From JAWXTK01 sp044433645 (GTDB lineage Bacteria; Bacteroidota; Bacteroidia; Bacteroidales; Rikenellaceae), in NCBI GenBank assembly GCA_044433645.1, contig JAWXTK010000013.1, positions 1 through 57,649 on the forward strand: a DNA stretch of 57,649 nucleotides, given 5' to 3'. The notes beneath the pieces are model-generated. The model made no database searches. It saw only the letters and a program-made list of their open reading frames with translations, and had not been told where the DNA came from. The position numbers and the translations under genes were made by a program. Of the stretch, positions 6,962 to 15,155 are shown piece after piece. Each line of letters starts with the position of its first letter. Position 1 is the stretch's first letter.

Positions 6962-9334
6962 ATGAGATTATCTGAACTTAAAACAGGAGAGAGTGGAATC
7001 ATAGTAAAAACCTCGGGTCGTGGAGCTTTTCGCAAGCGACTTTTAGAAATGGGTTTTGTACGTGGTAAAGATGTGGAGGTAATTAGAAATGCACCTTTGA
7101 AAGACCCTATACAATTTCATATTATGGGCTACGACGTGTCACTTCGTCGCAAAGAGGCTGAATTAATAGAAGTTTTAACAGATAGAGAGCACCTAGAGCA
7201 AAATTCTCTAGTATCTAATTCAACTCTTACCCCAACTTTAGATGAGCTAAGAGAAATAGCCTTAGAAAAAGGTAGGATAATAAACGTTGCCTTTGTGGGA
7301 AATCCCAACTGTGGCAAGACCACACTATTCAACCACGCCTCTGGCTCTCACGAACACGTGGGTAATTATAGTGGCGTTACGGTAGATGCCAAAGAGGCTA
7401 CTTTTCGCCAGGACGGCTACACATTTAAAATCGTTGATCTGCCAGGTACTTACTCGCTAACTAGCTACACACCTGAGGAGATTTACGTAAATCGCCACTT
7501 GCAGGATAATCACCCCGACGTGGTGGTTAATGTGGTAGATGCCTCAAATCTTGAGCGTAATCTTTACCTTACATCTCAGTTAATCGACATGAACGCTATC
7601 TCGGTGATAGCTCTAAATATGTATGACGAACTAGCGCGCAAGGGTGATAAGTTTGCTTACGACGACCTTGGCAAGATGATAGGTATGCCCATAGTGCCAA
7701 CAGTGGCAAGATCGGGCGAAGGCGTTGAGCAATTATTCAAAAAAGTGATTGAGGTTTATGAGGGCACAGATCCCGACGTTAGACACGTTCATATAAATTA
7801 TGGTTCAGTTCTTGAGCGCACAATTTCTTCGCTAAAGACTTATTTAAAAGAAAATACAACCCTAGCCGAAAATATTTCACTTCGTTACGTGGCTATCAAA
7901 CTCCTGGAGCGTGACAAAGAAATGGAAACTCAACTTAGCTCACTTAGCAATCACAGCCATATCCTAGAGCAAAGAGACACTTTGGCTAAGGAATGTGATG
8001 CGCTATTAAAACAAGAGAGCGAGACAGCCTTCACAGATGCTAGATACGGTTTTATAGACGGAGCACTCAAAGAAACTTACAGCCAAGGCGCTAATGACCA
8101 AAAAAACAACACTAAGGCCATAGATAAAATAGTGACTAACAAATACTTAGGCTTCCCTATCTTTATTATCTTTATGTGGTTAATGTTTCAGGCTACATTC
8201 TATCTTGGGGGCTATCCTATGGAGTGGATAGAGGCTGGCGTAGGTTATTTGGGCGATTTATTGCAGAGTTTAGTTCCTGAGGGGGCAGTACAGGATTTAT
8301 TGGTTGACGGGATAATAGGTGGCGTAGGTGGCGTTATAGTTTTCTTGCCCAACATCGTTATTTTATATGCTTTTATAGCCTTTATGGAGGGCACGGGTTA
8401 TATGGCGCGTGTGGCCTTTATTATGGATAAATTAATGCACAAAATAGGTCTTCACGGCAAGTCTTTCATACCTTTAATCATGGGCTTTGGATGTAGCGTA
8501 CCTGCGATTATGGCAACTCGTACTATCGAAAGCCGTAGTAGCCGTATGATAACCATGCTAATTAATCCTCTGTTTAGTTGTAGCGCGCGTATGCCAGTTT
8601 ATTTATTGCTAGTTGGCGTTGCTTTTCCTAAGATTCCAGGCACTATGTTACTTGTTTTATATCTTGCAGGTATAGCACTGGCTGTTGTTATGGCTAAGAT
8701 TTTCAGGAAGTTTTTATTCCCTAAAGAGGAAGTTCCTTTTGTAATGGAATTACCACCTTATCGTATGCCAACTATCAAGGCTACAGTTATACAAATGTGG
8801 GAAAAATCACGCCAATACCTTAAAAAAATGGGAGGTGTGATTCTTATCGCCTCTATCGTTATATGGTTCTTGAGTTATTTCCCTCAACAACAAGAAGGCA
8901 TGAGCACTCAGGTTCACCAAGAACAATCTTACATAGGTAAAATCGGCAAGGGTATAGAGCCTGTGATGCGTCCCTTAGGTTTTGATTGGAAAATGAGCGT
9001 GGGAGTATTAACTGGTGCAGCTGCTAAAGAGGTTGTTGTGAGCACACTAGGAGTTTTATACACAGGTGACGACGATGGTGAAGATATAGAAGGCCTGGCA
9101 GCGAAACTTCGTGAGGAGAAAAATCCTGAGACGGGCGAGCCTTTGTTTACGCCACTGATAGCACTTAGTTTCCTATTATTTGTACTACTCTACTTCCCAT
9201 GTATTGCAGCCATAGTGGCCGTGGTTAAGGAGAGTGGCTCGTGGAAATGGGGTGCGTTTGTTATAGGTTACACCACAATTTTAGCTTGGATAGTCTCATT
9301 TATAGTCTACCAAGTTGGATCAATGATATTATGA
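6962..9334 (+). CDS. feoB: FeoA-FeoB fusion ferrous iron transporter
   Basis: A 790-residue inner-membrane Fe(II) importer in which the small SH3-like FeoA protein (about residues 1-75) is fused to the N-terminus of FeoB. The GTPase domain starts near residue 108: G1 GNPNCGKT (113-120), switch region G-N-Y-S-G-V-T-V, G3 DLPGTYS, and G4 NMYDE. The C-terminal half is polytopic and carries the two Gate-type segments, recognisable at GFGCSVPAIMATRTIE and NPLFSCSARMPVY; the Cys residues there are typical of the pore. The fusion is common in Bacteroidetes. Its stop overlaps the start of a 43-residue Cys-rich partner (ATGA overlap). The upstream gap has unusual overlapping hairpins. Confidence 0.96.
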   Translation: MRLSELKTGESGIIVKTSGRGAFRKRLLEMGFVRGKDVEVIRNAPLKDPIQFHIMGYDVSLRRKEAELIEVLTDREHLEQNSLVSNSTLTPTLDELREIALEKGRIINVAFVGNPNCGKTTLFNHASGSHEHVGNYSGVTVDAKEATFRQDGYTFKIVDLPGTYSLTSYTPEEIYVNRHLQDNHPDVVVNVVDASNLERNLYLTSQLIDMNAISVIALNMYDELARKGDKFAYDDLGKMIGMPIVPTVARSGEGVEQLFKKVIEVYEGTDPDVRHVHINYGSVLERTISSLKTYLKENTTLAENISLRYVAIKLLERDKEMETQLSSLSNHSHILEQRDTLAKECDALLKQESETAFTDARYGFIDGALKETYSQGANDQKNNTKAIDKIVTNKYLGFPIFIIFMWLMFQATFYLGGYPMEWIEAGVGYLGDLLQSLVPEGAVQDLLVDGIIGGVGGVIVFLPNIVILYAFIAFMEGTGYMARVAFIMDKLMHKIGLHGKSFIPLIMGFGCSVPAIMATRTIESRSSRMITMLINPLFSCSARMPVYLLLVGVAFPKIPGTMLLVLYLAGIALAVVMAKIFRKFLFPKEEVPFVMELPPYRMPTIKATVIQMWEKSRQYLKKMGGVILIASIVIWFLSYFPQQQEGMSTQVHQEQSYIGKIGKGIEPVMRPLGFDWKMSVGVLTGAAAKEVVVSTLGVLYTGDDDGEDIEGLAAKLREEKNPETGEPLFTPLIALSFLLFVLLYFPCIAAIVAVVKESGSWKWGAFVIGYTTILAWIVSFIVYQVGSMIL

Positions 9335-9462
9335 TAGAGTATATTATATTAGGAGTTATTGCCCTAATCTGCGTTGCTTTTATAGTGCGCAGATTAAGGC
9401 GTATTGCTAAATCTGATGGTTGCTGTAATTGCGATGGATGCAGCAAAGGCTGCAAAAAATAA
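9331..9462 (+). CDS. FeoB-associated Cys-rich membrane protein
   Basis: A 43-residue protein whose ATG overlaps the feoAB stop codon, implying translational coupling. It has one N-terminal membrane helix (about residues 3-19), a basic patch RRLRRIAK, and a Cys-rich tail C-C-N-C-D-G-C-S-K-G-C. This matches the small FeoB-associated Cys-rich proteins found beside FeoB in anaerobes. Family knowledge suggests a role in Fe(II) uptake, perhaps metal or redox sensing on the cytosolic side; the exact role is not settled. The frame is open further upstream inside feoAB, but the ATG at 9331 is the only sensible start. Confidence 0.85.
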   Translation: MIEYIILGVIALICVAFIVRRLRRIAKSDGCCNCDGCSKGCKK

Positions 9463-9465
9463 TAT

Positions 9466-10056
9466 CTACATCTTCTTAAGCGCAAGCTTAATTAATGCCT
9501 CAACATCACAATCAGGATTATCTTTTAAGATACTATTCACAGCCTTAGTGGCAATATTTTTAGAAAAACCAAGCATGGTAAGTGCGGCAACAGCCTCATT
9601 TACTAAGTCTTGATTTACACTTGTGCCAAATCCTAGAGGCGAGGCAGAGGAATCCACACCTACGATTTTATCTTTAAGCTCTACTATGATTTTCTGAGCT
9701 GTTTTCATACCCAGCCCCTTTACGTTTTTAAGCAGAGCATCGTTGCTCGAAGAAATTATAGACGACAAATCTCGACAGGTATAAGTTGAAAGAATATTAC
9801 GTGCCGTGTTGCTTCCAACGCCCGACACACCTATTAATAAACGGAAAATCTCACGTTCGTTCTTTTGCGAGAATCCATACAAAAGTTGAGCATCATCGCG
9901 CACGATAAAATGAATATAGAGTTTAGCATTTTCTTGTTTTTCTATATCATTATAGCTTTGCAGCGATATATTTATATGGTAACCAACTCCTGCGCAATCA
10001 ATAATTGCGTAGTTTGAGCCCAATTCAACTAACTTTCCTGTGATATATTCGTACAT
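9466..10056 (-). CDS. ruvA: Holliday junction branch migration protein RuvA
   Basis: A 196-residue DNA-binding subunit of the RuvAB complex, which holds four-way junctions while the RuvB motor drives branch migration. The N-terminal OB-fold begins M-Y-E-Y-I-T-G-K-L and contains the typical Y-G-F-S-Q-K-N-E-R-E-I-F-R-L-L segment. Helix-hairpin-helix motifs follow (GVSGVGSNTARNIL and VKGLGMKTAQKIIVEL), and a C-terminal RuvB-binding domain lies at about 150-196. ruvC and ruvB are not adjacent. It converges on the small feo-associated gene with only 3 nt between them. An 18-nt element also found upstream of the DUF4491 gene lies 9 nt before its start. Confidence 0.95.
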   Translation of the reverse strand: MYEYITGKLVELGSNYAIIDCAGVGYHINISLQSYNDIEKQENAKLYIHFIVRDDAQLLYGFSQKNEREIFRLLIGVSGVGSNTARNILSTYTCRDLSSIISSSNDALLKNVKGLGMKTAQKIIVELKDKIVGVDSSASPLGFGTSVNQDLVNEAVAALTMLGFSKNIATKAVNSILKDNPDCDVEALIKLALKKM

Positions 10057-10065
10057 AATAATCTT

Positions 10066-10083
10066 GTTTTAGATATGGGAAAT
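10066..10083 (-). repeat. 18-bp leader element upstream of ruvA
   Basis: In the gene sense this reads ATTTCCCATATCTAAAAC and ends 9 nt before the ruvA ATG. The identical 18 nt occurs at 45352-45369, 13 nt before the DUF4491 gene in the same relative orientation. It may be a shared leader or operator element, or a remnant of a dispersed repeat. Confidence 0.5.
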
Positions 10084-10132
10084 CTTATCAAAAACTTACG
10101 TTAATAATTTTCTGTATTTTGATAAATCTTTA

Positions 10133-10140
10133 TATCTTTG
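10133..10140 (+). promoter_or_regulatory. -7 box upstream of OmpH-like gene
   Basis: TATCTTTG is an exact TAnnTTTG match 39 nt before the ATG. The -33 region holds only a weak TTTCTG-like sequence. Confidence 0.45.
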
Positions 10141-10179
10141 CGAAGATAAAATAATTTTAGTTTAAAATCACCATAAAAA

Positions 10180-10770
10180 ATGAAAAAGCTTATATATTCT
10201 CTAATTTTCTCAACTTTACTATTGGCCTCATGCCAAAACATAAGCCAAAGCACAGCTCCTCAAAGCATTGACACTACAATAGTTGCAACACCAAGCTATG
10301 CACCTGTGGCATATATAGACATAGATTCTCTGATGATGGGCTATGATTTGTACACAGAACTAAGAAATATCTACGAAAAACGAGTTCGCGCAGCCGAGAG
10401 CAAATTGGCTCAGGCAGGCAAAAAGATAGAAAAAGATATAGCTGATTACCAAGAAAAAGTACAAAAGGGACTTATCACACGCTCTCAAGCAGCTAGCATG
10501 GAGCAGGAATTAGCCTTACGTCAAAGGGATTTTTATAGTGAGCAAGAAAAGACTATGAATGAGTTGACTCAGGGTGAAAATGAGTTACTTGGTCAAATCC
10601 AGAGCACCATAATTAAATATCTTAAGGAGTTTAATAAGGACGGCCGTTACTCTATGATACTTAGCAATTCACAAGGGGGCGTAGTGCTAAATGCTTTGCC
10701 TGAGCTGAATATCACAAGTGAAGTTAGGGTTGGTCTAAACGAGAGGTACAGAGCTAAGAATAAGAAATAG
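10180..10770 (+). CDS. OmpH/Skp-like periplasmic lipoprotein
   Basis: A 196-residue exported protein. The signal ends in the lipobox LASC (Cys near residue 18), so it should be lipid-anchored. The mature part begins V-A-Y-I-D-I-D-S-L, as in OmpH/Skp proteins, followed by a long charged coiled-coil (about residues 60-150) with a Y-x-x-E-x-E-K-x-M-N-E-L segment. It ends with a short strand region containing Y-S-M-I-L-S-N, the usual Skp C-terminal element. Skp-type proteins are trimeric chaperones that carry unfolded outer-membrane proteins across the periplasm. The lipid anchor differs from soluble Skp. Single gene; hairpin terminator at 10777-10810. Confidence 0.85.
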   Translation: MKKLIYSLIFSTLLLASCQNISQSTAPQSIDTTIVATPSYAPVAYIDIDSLMMGYDLYTELRNIYEKRVRAAESKLAQAGKKIEKDIADYQEKVQKGLITRSQAASMEQELALRQRDFYSEQEKTMNELTQGENELLGQIQSTIIKYLKEFNKDGRYSMILSNSQGGVVLNALPELNITSEVRVGLNERYRAKNKK

Positions 10771-10776
10771 CGACTT

Positions 10777-10810
10777 ATTAGCTCACTGGTGAACTCCCCG
10801 GTGAGCTAAT
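10777..10810. terminator. bidirectional hairpin terminator
   Basis: Arms 10777-10789 and 10798-10810 pair over 13 bp with one G-U, around an 8-nt loop, followed by a T-run on the plus strand. It separates the OmpH-like gene from convergent trmH. The arm word ATTAGCTCAC recurs at 33117-33126 in another intergenic region. Confidence 0.75.
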
Positions 10811-10816
10811 GATTTT

Positions 10817-11497
10817 TTAAAATCTTTTCGCTAAAATCCTCTCACTATCTTTAACACTCGAAAGCATCCAGCGATACAGAATCTCAGCCTTAGTTAACTC
10901 ATCTAATTGCCAAGAGCAAGCTCCCTCACGAACCTTGCGTGAAAGCATATATAAAAGTATGGCTGCCGAAGCTGACACATTTAAGCTCTCAACAAATCCA
11001 CACATAGGTATCTTAATAAATTCATCGGCACTTTCAATAACCTCCTCCGAAATACCTGCGTGCTCAGTGCCAAAAACCAGGGCAAACTTACCCTTAGTAA
11101 CATCAAAACTCTCAGGAGTTGTGTCGTTAATATGAGGCGTGGTAGCAACTATCCTATAACCCTGAGCCTTAAGCGAAGAAATCATCTCAGTGGACGATTT
11201 ATGACGATGAAGATCTATCCATTTGTCTGTGCCCTTTACGATATTCACATTAGGGCGAAACTTACACAACACCTCAACAGTATTAATATTTTGTATGCCA
11301 AAGGCCTCACAATTTCTAACCAGCGCGCTCGCATTCTGAGGATGAAAAGTGTTTTCGGTGCATATAGTCATGTAATCTGTGCGCTCCTCTAAGATACTTT
11401 TTAGCTTTTCACAGCGCTCAGGCAAGGCGAATTCTTTAAGATAATCTATGCGCTGCTGATACCACTCTATGCTATGTTTATTTTCTGTGTTTTCCAT
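10817..11497 (-). CDS. trmH: tRNA (guanosine-2'-O-)-methyltransferase, SpoU/TrmH family
   Basis: A 226-residue SPOUT-fold RNA 2'-O-methyltransferase using S-adenosylmethionine. The three SpoU motifs are visible: motif 1 (H-P-Q-N-A-S-A-L-V-R-N-C-E-A-F-G), motif 2 (LVFGTEHAGIS) and motif 3 (IPMCGFVESLNVSASAA). Architecture and motif 1 resemble TrmH, which modifies G18 in the tRNA D-loop, better than the rRNA enzyme RlmB; the exact target is inferred. The start at 11497 overlaps the 3' end of rsgA by 20 nt, so the cvpA-rsgA-trmH set looks like one transcript. Confidence 0.85.
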   Translation of the reverse strand: MENTENKHSIEWYQQRIDYLKEFALPERCEKLKSILEERTDYMTICTENTFHPQNASALVRNCEAFGIQNINTVEVLCKFRPNVNIVKGTDKWIDLHRHKSSTEMISSLKAQGYRIVATTPHINDTTPESFDVTKGKFALVFGTEHAGISEEVIESADEFIKIPMCGFVESLNVSASAAILLYMLSRKVREGACSWQLDELTKAEILYRWMLSSVKDSERILAKRF

Positions 11498-12407
11498 CTT
11501 CTTCTAAAATTTTAAGATAGCTCTCGTATCTTTCTATGCTTATTTTCCCCTCTACTATCGCCCTCTCCACTGCGCAACCAGGCTCGTGTAAATGGGTGCA
11601 ATTATAGAACTTACAGTCGTGAGAATATTTCATTATATCGGGAAAATAACGATAAAGCTCCTCGGTGGCTATGTCAATCAAGCCAAAGCCCTTGATACCC
11701 GGGGTATCTATAATAAATCCCCCCTCGCTGAGGGTATAAACCGTTGAATAAGTTGTGGTGTGTTTGCCCTTGTTGTGTGACGAGGATATCTCGCCCACTT
11801 TAGCATTTGTCGAAGGCTCTATTGCCCTTATAAGGCTAGATTTACCTACCCCAGAATTGCCCGAGAATAGTGAGGTTTTATCTTTTAATCTATCTTTAAT
11901 CTCGCTGATACCAGTTAAATCCAGAGCACAAGTTTTAATAATCTCGTAGCCTGCTAACGAATACACACGCATGAAATTTTCTAGCTCGTCGGTGTAATCC
12001 TCCAGAGTATCTACCTTATTTAATATGATAGTTGCCGGGATTTTATAGGCTGCCGAGGTAACCAAGAAACGGTCGATAAACTCAAAGCTAGTTTTGGGCG
12101 AATGAAGCGTCACAACCAAAAAAGCCTGGTCTATATTTGCTGCTATAATATGAGATTCTTTAGATAAATTAGACGAGCGACGAATAATATAATTTTGTCG
12201 TTCGCTAATATCTGTAATCACAGCCTCGCCCGTTTTGTCTATCTCATAACTCACCCTATCGCCCACAACAACAGGGCTAGTCGAGCGCGAGCCTTTGAGT
12301 CTAAGTTTACCACGTATTCTACACTCTACTTTTTCGCCACTTACTGAGTCTAATACATCATAACGGCTACCGGTAGCACAAATTACTATTCCTGAATTAT
12401 TTGGCAT
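11478..12407 (-). CDS. rsgA: ribosome small subunit-dependent GTPase RsgA
   Basis: A 309-residue circularly permuted GTPase that acts late in 30S ribosomal subunit maturation. The motif order G4-G1-G3 is visible: NKVD at 130-133, GNSGVGKS at 183-190 and DTPG at 234-237. An OB-fold precedes the GTPase domain (about 1-75). The C-terminal zinc-binding cluster C-x5-C-x-H-x5-C is present near residues 265-280. It lies 3 nt downstream of cvpA and overlaps trmH. Confidence 0.94.
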   Translation of the reverse strand: MPNNSGIVICATGSRYDVLDSVSGEKVECRIRGKLRLKGSRSTSPVVVGDRVSYEIDKTGEAVITDISERQNYIIRRSSNLSKESHIIAANIDQAFLVVTLHSPKTSFEFIDRFLVTSAAYKIPATIILNKVDTLEDYTDELENFMRVYSLAGYEIIKTCALDLTGISEIKDRLKDKTSLFSGNSGVGKSSLIRAIEPSTNAKVGEISSSHNKGKHTTTYSTVYTLSEGGFIIDTPGIKGFGLIDIATEELYRYFPDIMKYSHDCKFYNCTHLHEPGCAVERAIVEGKISIERYESYLKILEEDGKHRK

Positions 12408-12410
12408 CTA

Positions 12411-12905
12411 TTATTTAAATTCTGGTAAATTATCTTTAATAAAGCTTATGTAGGGGAAGATATATTCAGACACTTTTTGCACTGGTTTGTACAAATATGA
12501 TGAATCTATGGTCTCTTTTGAAATAATCTGCGTGCTATCGCTCAAACTACTTAGCGCACTTAAAAGTATACCTATAAGAAACGCTATTTTCAAGGCAGAA
12601 AGAGCTGCCCCAAATATTTTATCCAGCACCCCAAGACCCGTAATCTTAAACAATCCTCTAATTAGCCTACCTATAATCGCCAGGGCAATAATCACCACAA
12701 TAAGTATGCAAATAAAACCCACTATAAGCCCAACCTCAGCACTTAAGTCAAACCATTTAGCCACAACAGAAGCGAATTGGTAAGCCAAATACACTCCAGC
12801 AATAATGCCAATAATACCACTTAGCTGCACAACGATGCCTTGTCTAAAACCAGCGTAAAGTGCATAGAGTAAAATAATTCCTATAACAATATCAAAAACA
12901 TTCAT
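12411..12905 (-). CDS. cvpA: CvpA family inner-membrane protein
   Basis: A 164-residue protein with four predicted membrane helices (about residues 3-20, 28-48, 62-85 and 103-122). The opening N-V-F-D-I-V-I-G-I-I-L-L-Y-A-L-Y-A-G-F-R-Q-G is characteristic of the colicin V production family. The family is linked to envelope homeostasis; its biochemical function is unclear. It is the first gene of a minus-strand set with rsgA and trmH. A -7-like box TAATTTTG (12923-12930 on the minus strand) lies in the gap shared with divergent porX. Confidence 0.85.
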   Translation of the reverse strand: MNVFDIVIGIILLYALYAGFRQGIVVQLSGIIGIIAGVYLAYQFASVVAKWFDLSAEVGLIVGFICILIVVIIALAIIGRLIRGLFKITGLGVLDKIFGAALSALKIAFLIGILLSALSSLSDSTQIISKETIDSSYLYKPVQKVSEYIFPYISFIKDNLPEFK

Positions 12906-12938
12906 AATGATTAAATTTTCTACAAAATTATAAATATT

Positions 12939-12969
12939 TTCGTTAATTCGTTAAACTATTGTAATTTTG
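12939..12969 (+). promoter_or_regulatory. candidate porX promoter
   Basis: TTCG (12939-12942, one mismatch to TTTG) is followed after 19 nt by TAATTTTG (12962-12969), an exact TAnnTTTG -7 box. It lies 63 nt before the porX start. Confidence 0.55.
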
Positions 12970-13032
12970 TGGCTTGTTATATTTTAAAACACAATAGAAT
13001 AATAATTATTCTCGTTTGTTAAAATAAAATAC

Positions 13033-14601
13033 ATGCACATGAATATAGGTAAAATACTTTGGGTAGACGATGAAATTGAAATGCTAAAACCTCACAGACT
13101 TTTTCTTGAGAGCAAAGGCTATTCAATAGAAATCTGCAATAATGGTTACGATGCAATCGAGCTTGCTGCCAACAATAATTTTGATATTATCATCCTAGAT
13201 GAGATGATGCCAGGAATGACAGGACTGGAAACTCTGCCTAAGATTAAGGAAGTGAGACCTACCACACCTGTGATTATGGTAACCAAAAGTGAGGAAGAAA
13301 ATATTATGGATAAGGCCGTTGGTTCAAAAATCGCTGACTACCTGATAAAACCCGTGAACCCTAACCAAGTTCTGCTTTCGATTAAGAAAAATTTACATTC
13401 ACGTCAACTTGTCACCGAGCACACTATGGCCGATTATCGTGGCGAGTTTGGCAAAATATCGACTCAGGTTTCAGATGCTAAAACCTTTTCGGATTGGATA
13501 GCTATCTACAAGAAGTTGGTGAATTGGGAGATAGAATTAACATCTTCGGACGACACCGGCATCAAGGAAATACTTATGTATCAAAAAAATGAGGCTAATA
13601 ACGAGTACGCTAAGTTTGTGCGCCGCAATTACCTTGACTGGATAAATCTCAAAGATGAGGATGCGCCCATAATGTCGCACACTCTTATGAAAAAGATGAT
13701 TTTCCCTGTGGTTGACAACAATTCTAAGACCACACTGCTACTTATAGACAACTTTAGATACGACCAATGGCGTAGTATAAACGAGGCTCTGCACAGCTAT
13801 TTTGATGTTCAAGTCGAGGATTTTTATTGCAGCATACTGCCCACGGCTACACAATATGCTAGAAATTCTATTTTTGCAGGACTTATGCCCCTAGCGATTA
13901 GTCGTTTGATGCCCGAACTATGGCTAAATGACAATGAGGATGGTGGCAAAAATATGCATGAGGAAGATTTCTTGCGTCGCCAGATGCAGAGCAATGCTAA
14001 GAATTACAAGATGACTTTCGACAAATTAGTTCGTAGCGAGGCTAGCCGTAGGCTTATAGATAATTTTCAAAATGTGTATAATGCAGACTTTTCGGTTATC
14101 GTTTACAACTTCCTAGATATCCTCTCTCACGCAAGGACTGAGACTGAGATTATACGTGAACTTACTGAGGATGAGGCAGCTTTTCGCTCGCTCACACGTT
14201 CATGGTTTGATCACTCCGACCTACTTATTATGCTAAAAATGTTGTCCGAGAATGGCCACACGGTGGTTATCACCTCAGACCACGGCACAATCAGAGTTGA
14301 TAACCCAATAAAGATTCAGGGAGACAGAGAAACCTCGTCAAATCTAAGATATAAATCGGGCAGGAACCTAAAATACAACTCGCGCGAGGTGTTTGAAATA
14401 ACTAAGCCCGAGCAGGCTCAACTACCTCAGAGCAATCTTACATCTAGCTATGTGTTTGCTTATAATCGCGATTTCTTTATTTACCCAAATAACGCCAATC
14501 AGTTTGTGCGTTATTACAAAGACACTTTCCAACACGGAGGAATTTCTATGGAGGAGATGATAGTGCCTTATATAGTTTTAAAACCAAAAAAAAATAATTA
14601 A
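13033..14601 (+). CDS. porX: PorX: response regulator with PglZ (alkaline-phosphatase-fold) effector
   Basis: A 522-residue cytosolic two-component response regulator. The receiver domain spans about 1-125, with the acidic pair in W-V-D-D-E, phospho-acceptor Asp56 in LDEMMP, and conserved Lys106 in YLIKPVNP. The effector from about 230 to the end is a PglZ domain of the alkaline phosphatase superfamily: Asp239 in LLLIDNFRYD, a Thr271 nucleophile candidate in LPTATQYARN, and ITSDHGTIRV near the C-terminus as metal ligands. In Porphyromonas gingivalis and relatives PorX controls type IX secretion with PorY. No kinase partner or secretion gene is in this window. Either Met1 or Met3 could be the start. 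tsaE follows 4 nt later. Confidence 0.92.
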   Translation: MHMNIGKILWVDDEIEMLKPHRLFLESKGYSIEICNNGYDAIELAANNNFDIIILDEMMPGMTGLETLPKIKEVRPTTPVIMVTKSEEENIMDKAVGSKIADYLIKPVNPNQVLLSIKKNLHSRQLVTEHTMADYRGEFGKISTQVSDAKTFSDWIAIYKKLVNWEIELTSSDDTGIKEILMYQKNEANNEYAKFVRRNYLDWINLKDEDAPIMSHTLMKKMIFPVVDNNSKTTLLLIDNFRYDQWRSINEALHSYFDVQVEDFYCSILPTATQYARNSIFAGLMPLAISRLMPELWLNDNEDGGKNMHEEDFLRRQMQSNAKNYKMTFDKLVRSEASRRLIDNFQNVYNADFSVIVYNFLDILSHARTETEIIRELTEDEAAFRSLTRSWFDHSDLLIMLKMLSENGHTVVITSDHGTIRVDNPIKIQGDRETSSNLRYKSGRNLKYNSREVFEITKPEQAQLPQSNLTSSYVFAYNRDFFIYPNNANQFVRYYKDTFQHGGISMEEMIVPYIVLKPKKNN

Positions 14602-14605
14602 TATT

Positions 14606-15022
14606 TTGAAGACCATAGAAATAAATTCTCTTTCTCAGCTCAGCGATGCCGCCGAGCTATTAATCCAAGAGCTTAAACCAGGGTGTGTCGTAGCGATTTA
14701 CGGTGCTATGGGAGCAGGCAAGACCACATTAATCAGCGAGGTAGCTCGCCTAATGGGTGTTAAGGACAGTGTTTCTAGCCCTACTTTTGCCTTAGTTAAC
14801 GAATACCTTGCAGGCGATAAAACACCTATCTATCACTTTGATTTTTATAGGATTAATCGCCTTGACGAGGTTTATGATATGGGTTACGAGGAGTATTTTT
14901 ATGGTGAAGGCATCTGCTTTATTGAGTGGGCAGAGCTAGTCAAAGATCTTTTGCCAGATGATGCAATCTCGGTTAAGATAGATATCTTGAGCGAGGACGC
15001 TCGCAGGTTTACTATTAGTTAA
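14606..15022 (+). CDS. tsaE: tRNA threonylcarbamoyladenosine biosynthesis ATPase TsaE
   Basis: A 138-residue P-loop ATPase that works with TsaB and TsaD to make the universal t6A37 modification of ANN-decoding tRNAs. The Walker A motif GAMGAGKT lies at about 34-41. Other family motifs are S-S-P-T-F-A-L-V-N-E-Y, H-F-D-F-Y-R and F-I-E-W-A-E. The only start that gives the normal N-terminus is a TTG at 14606, four nt after the porX stop, which suggests translational coupling. The porX-tsaE pairing is commonly seen in Bacteroidetes. Confidence 0.92.
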   Translation: MKTIEINSLSQLSDAAELLIQELKPGCVVAIYGAMGAGKTTLISEVARLMGVKDSVSSPTFALVNEYLAGDKTPIYHFDFYRINRLDEVYDMGYEEYFYGEGICFIEWAELVKDLLPDDAISVKIDILSEDARRFTIS

Positions 15023-15091
15023 GGGTCTAGAGAGTTAAAAGTAAGAGTTTTTTCATAAGATGTTTAGTTTAATTTTTTGTAAAAAAAATAA

Positions 15092-15135
15092 AAAAAGCTA
15101 AAACAAACTCTTTTAGAAGTCTATTTTAGCTTTTT
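15092..15135. terminator. bidirectional A/T hairpin terminator
   Basis: Arms 15092-15103 and 15124-15135 pair perfectly over 12 bp around a 20-nt loop, with an A-run on the left and a T-run on the right. It lies between convergent tsaE and the porin gene. The stem has only two G-C pairs, so its strength is uncertain. Confidence 0.6.
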
Positions 15136-15155
15136 AAAATGTTTTTATTGTTTTT

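Noticed and set aside
13033..14601. Claim that this segment shows a working type IX secretion system
   Set aside because: PorX alone does not prove it; no Por/Gld secretion genes or clear C-terminal sorting domains are seen in the window.
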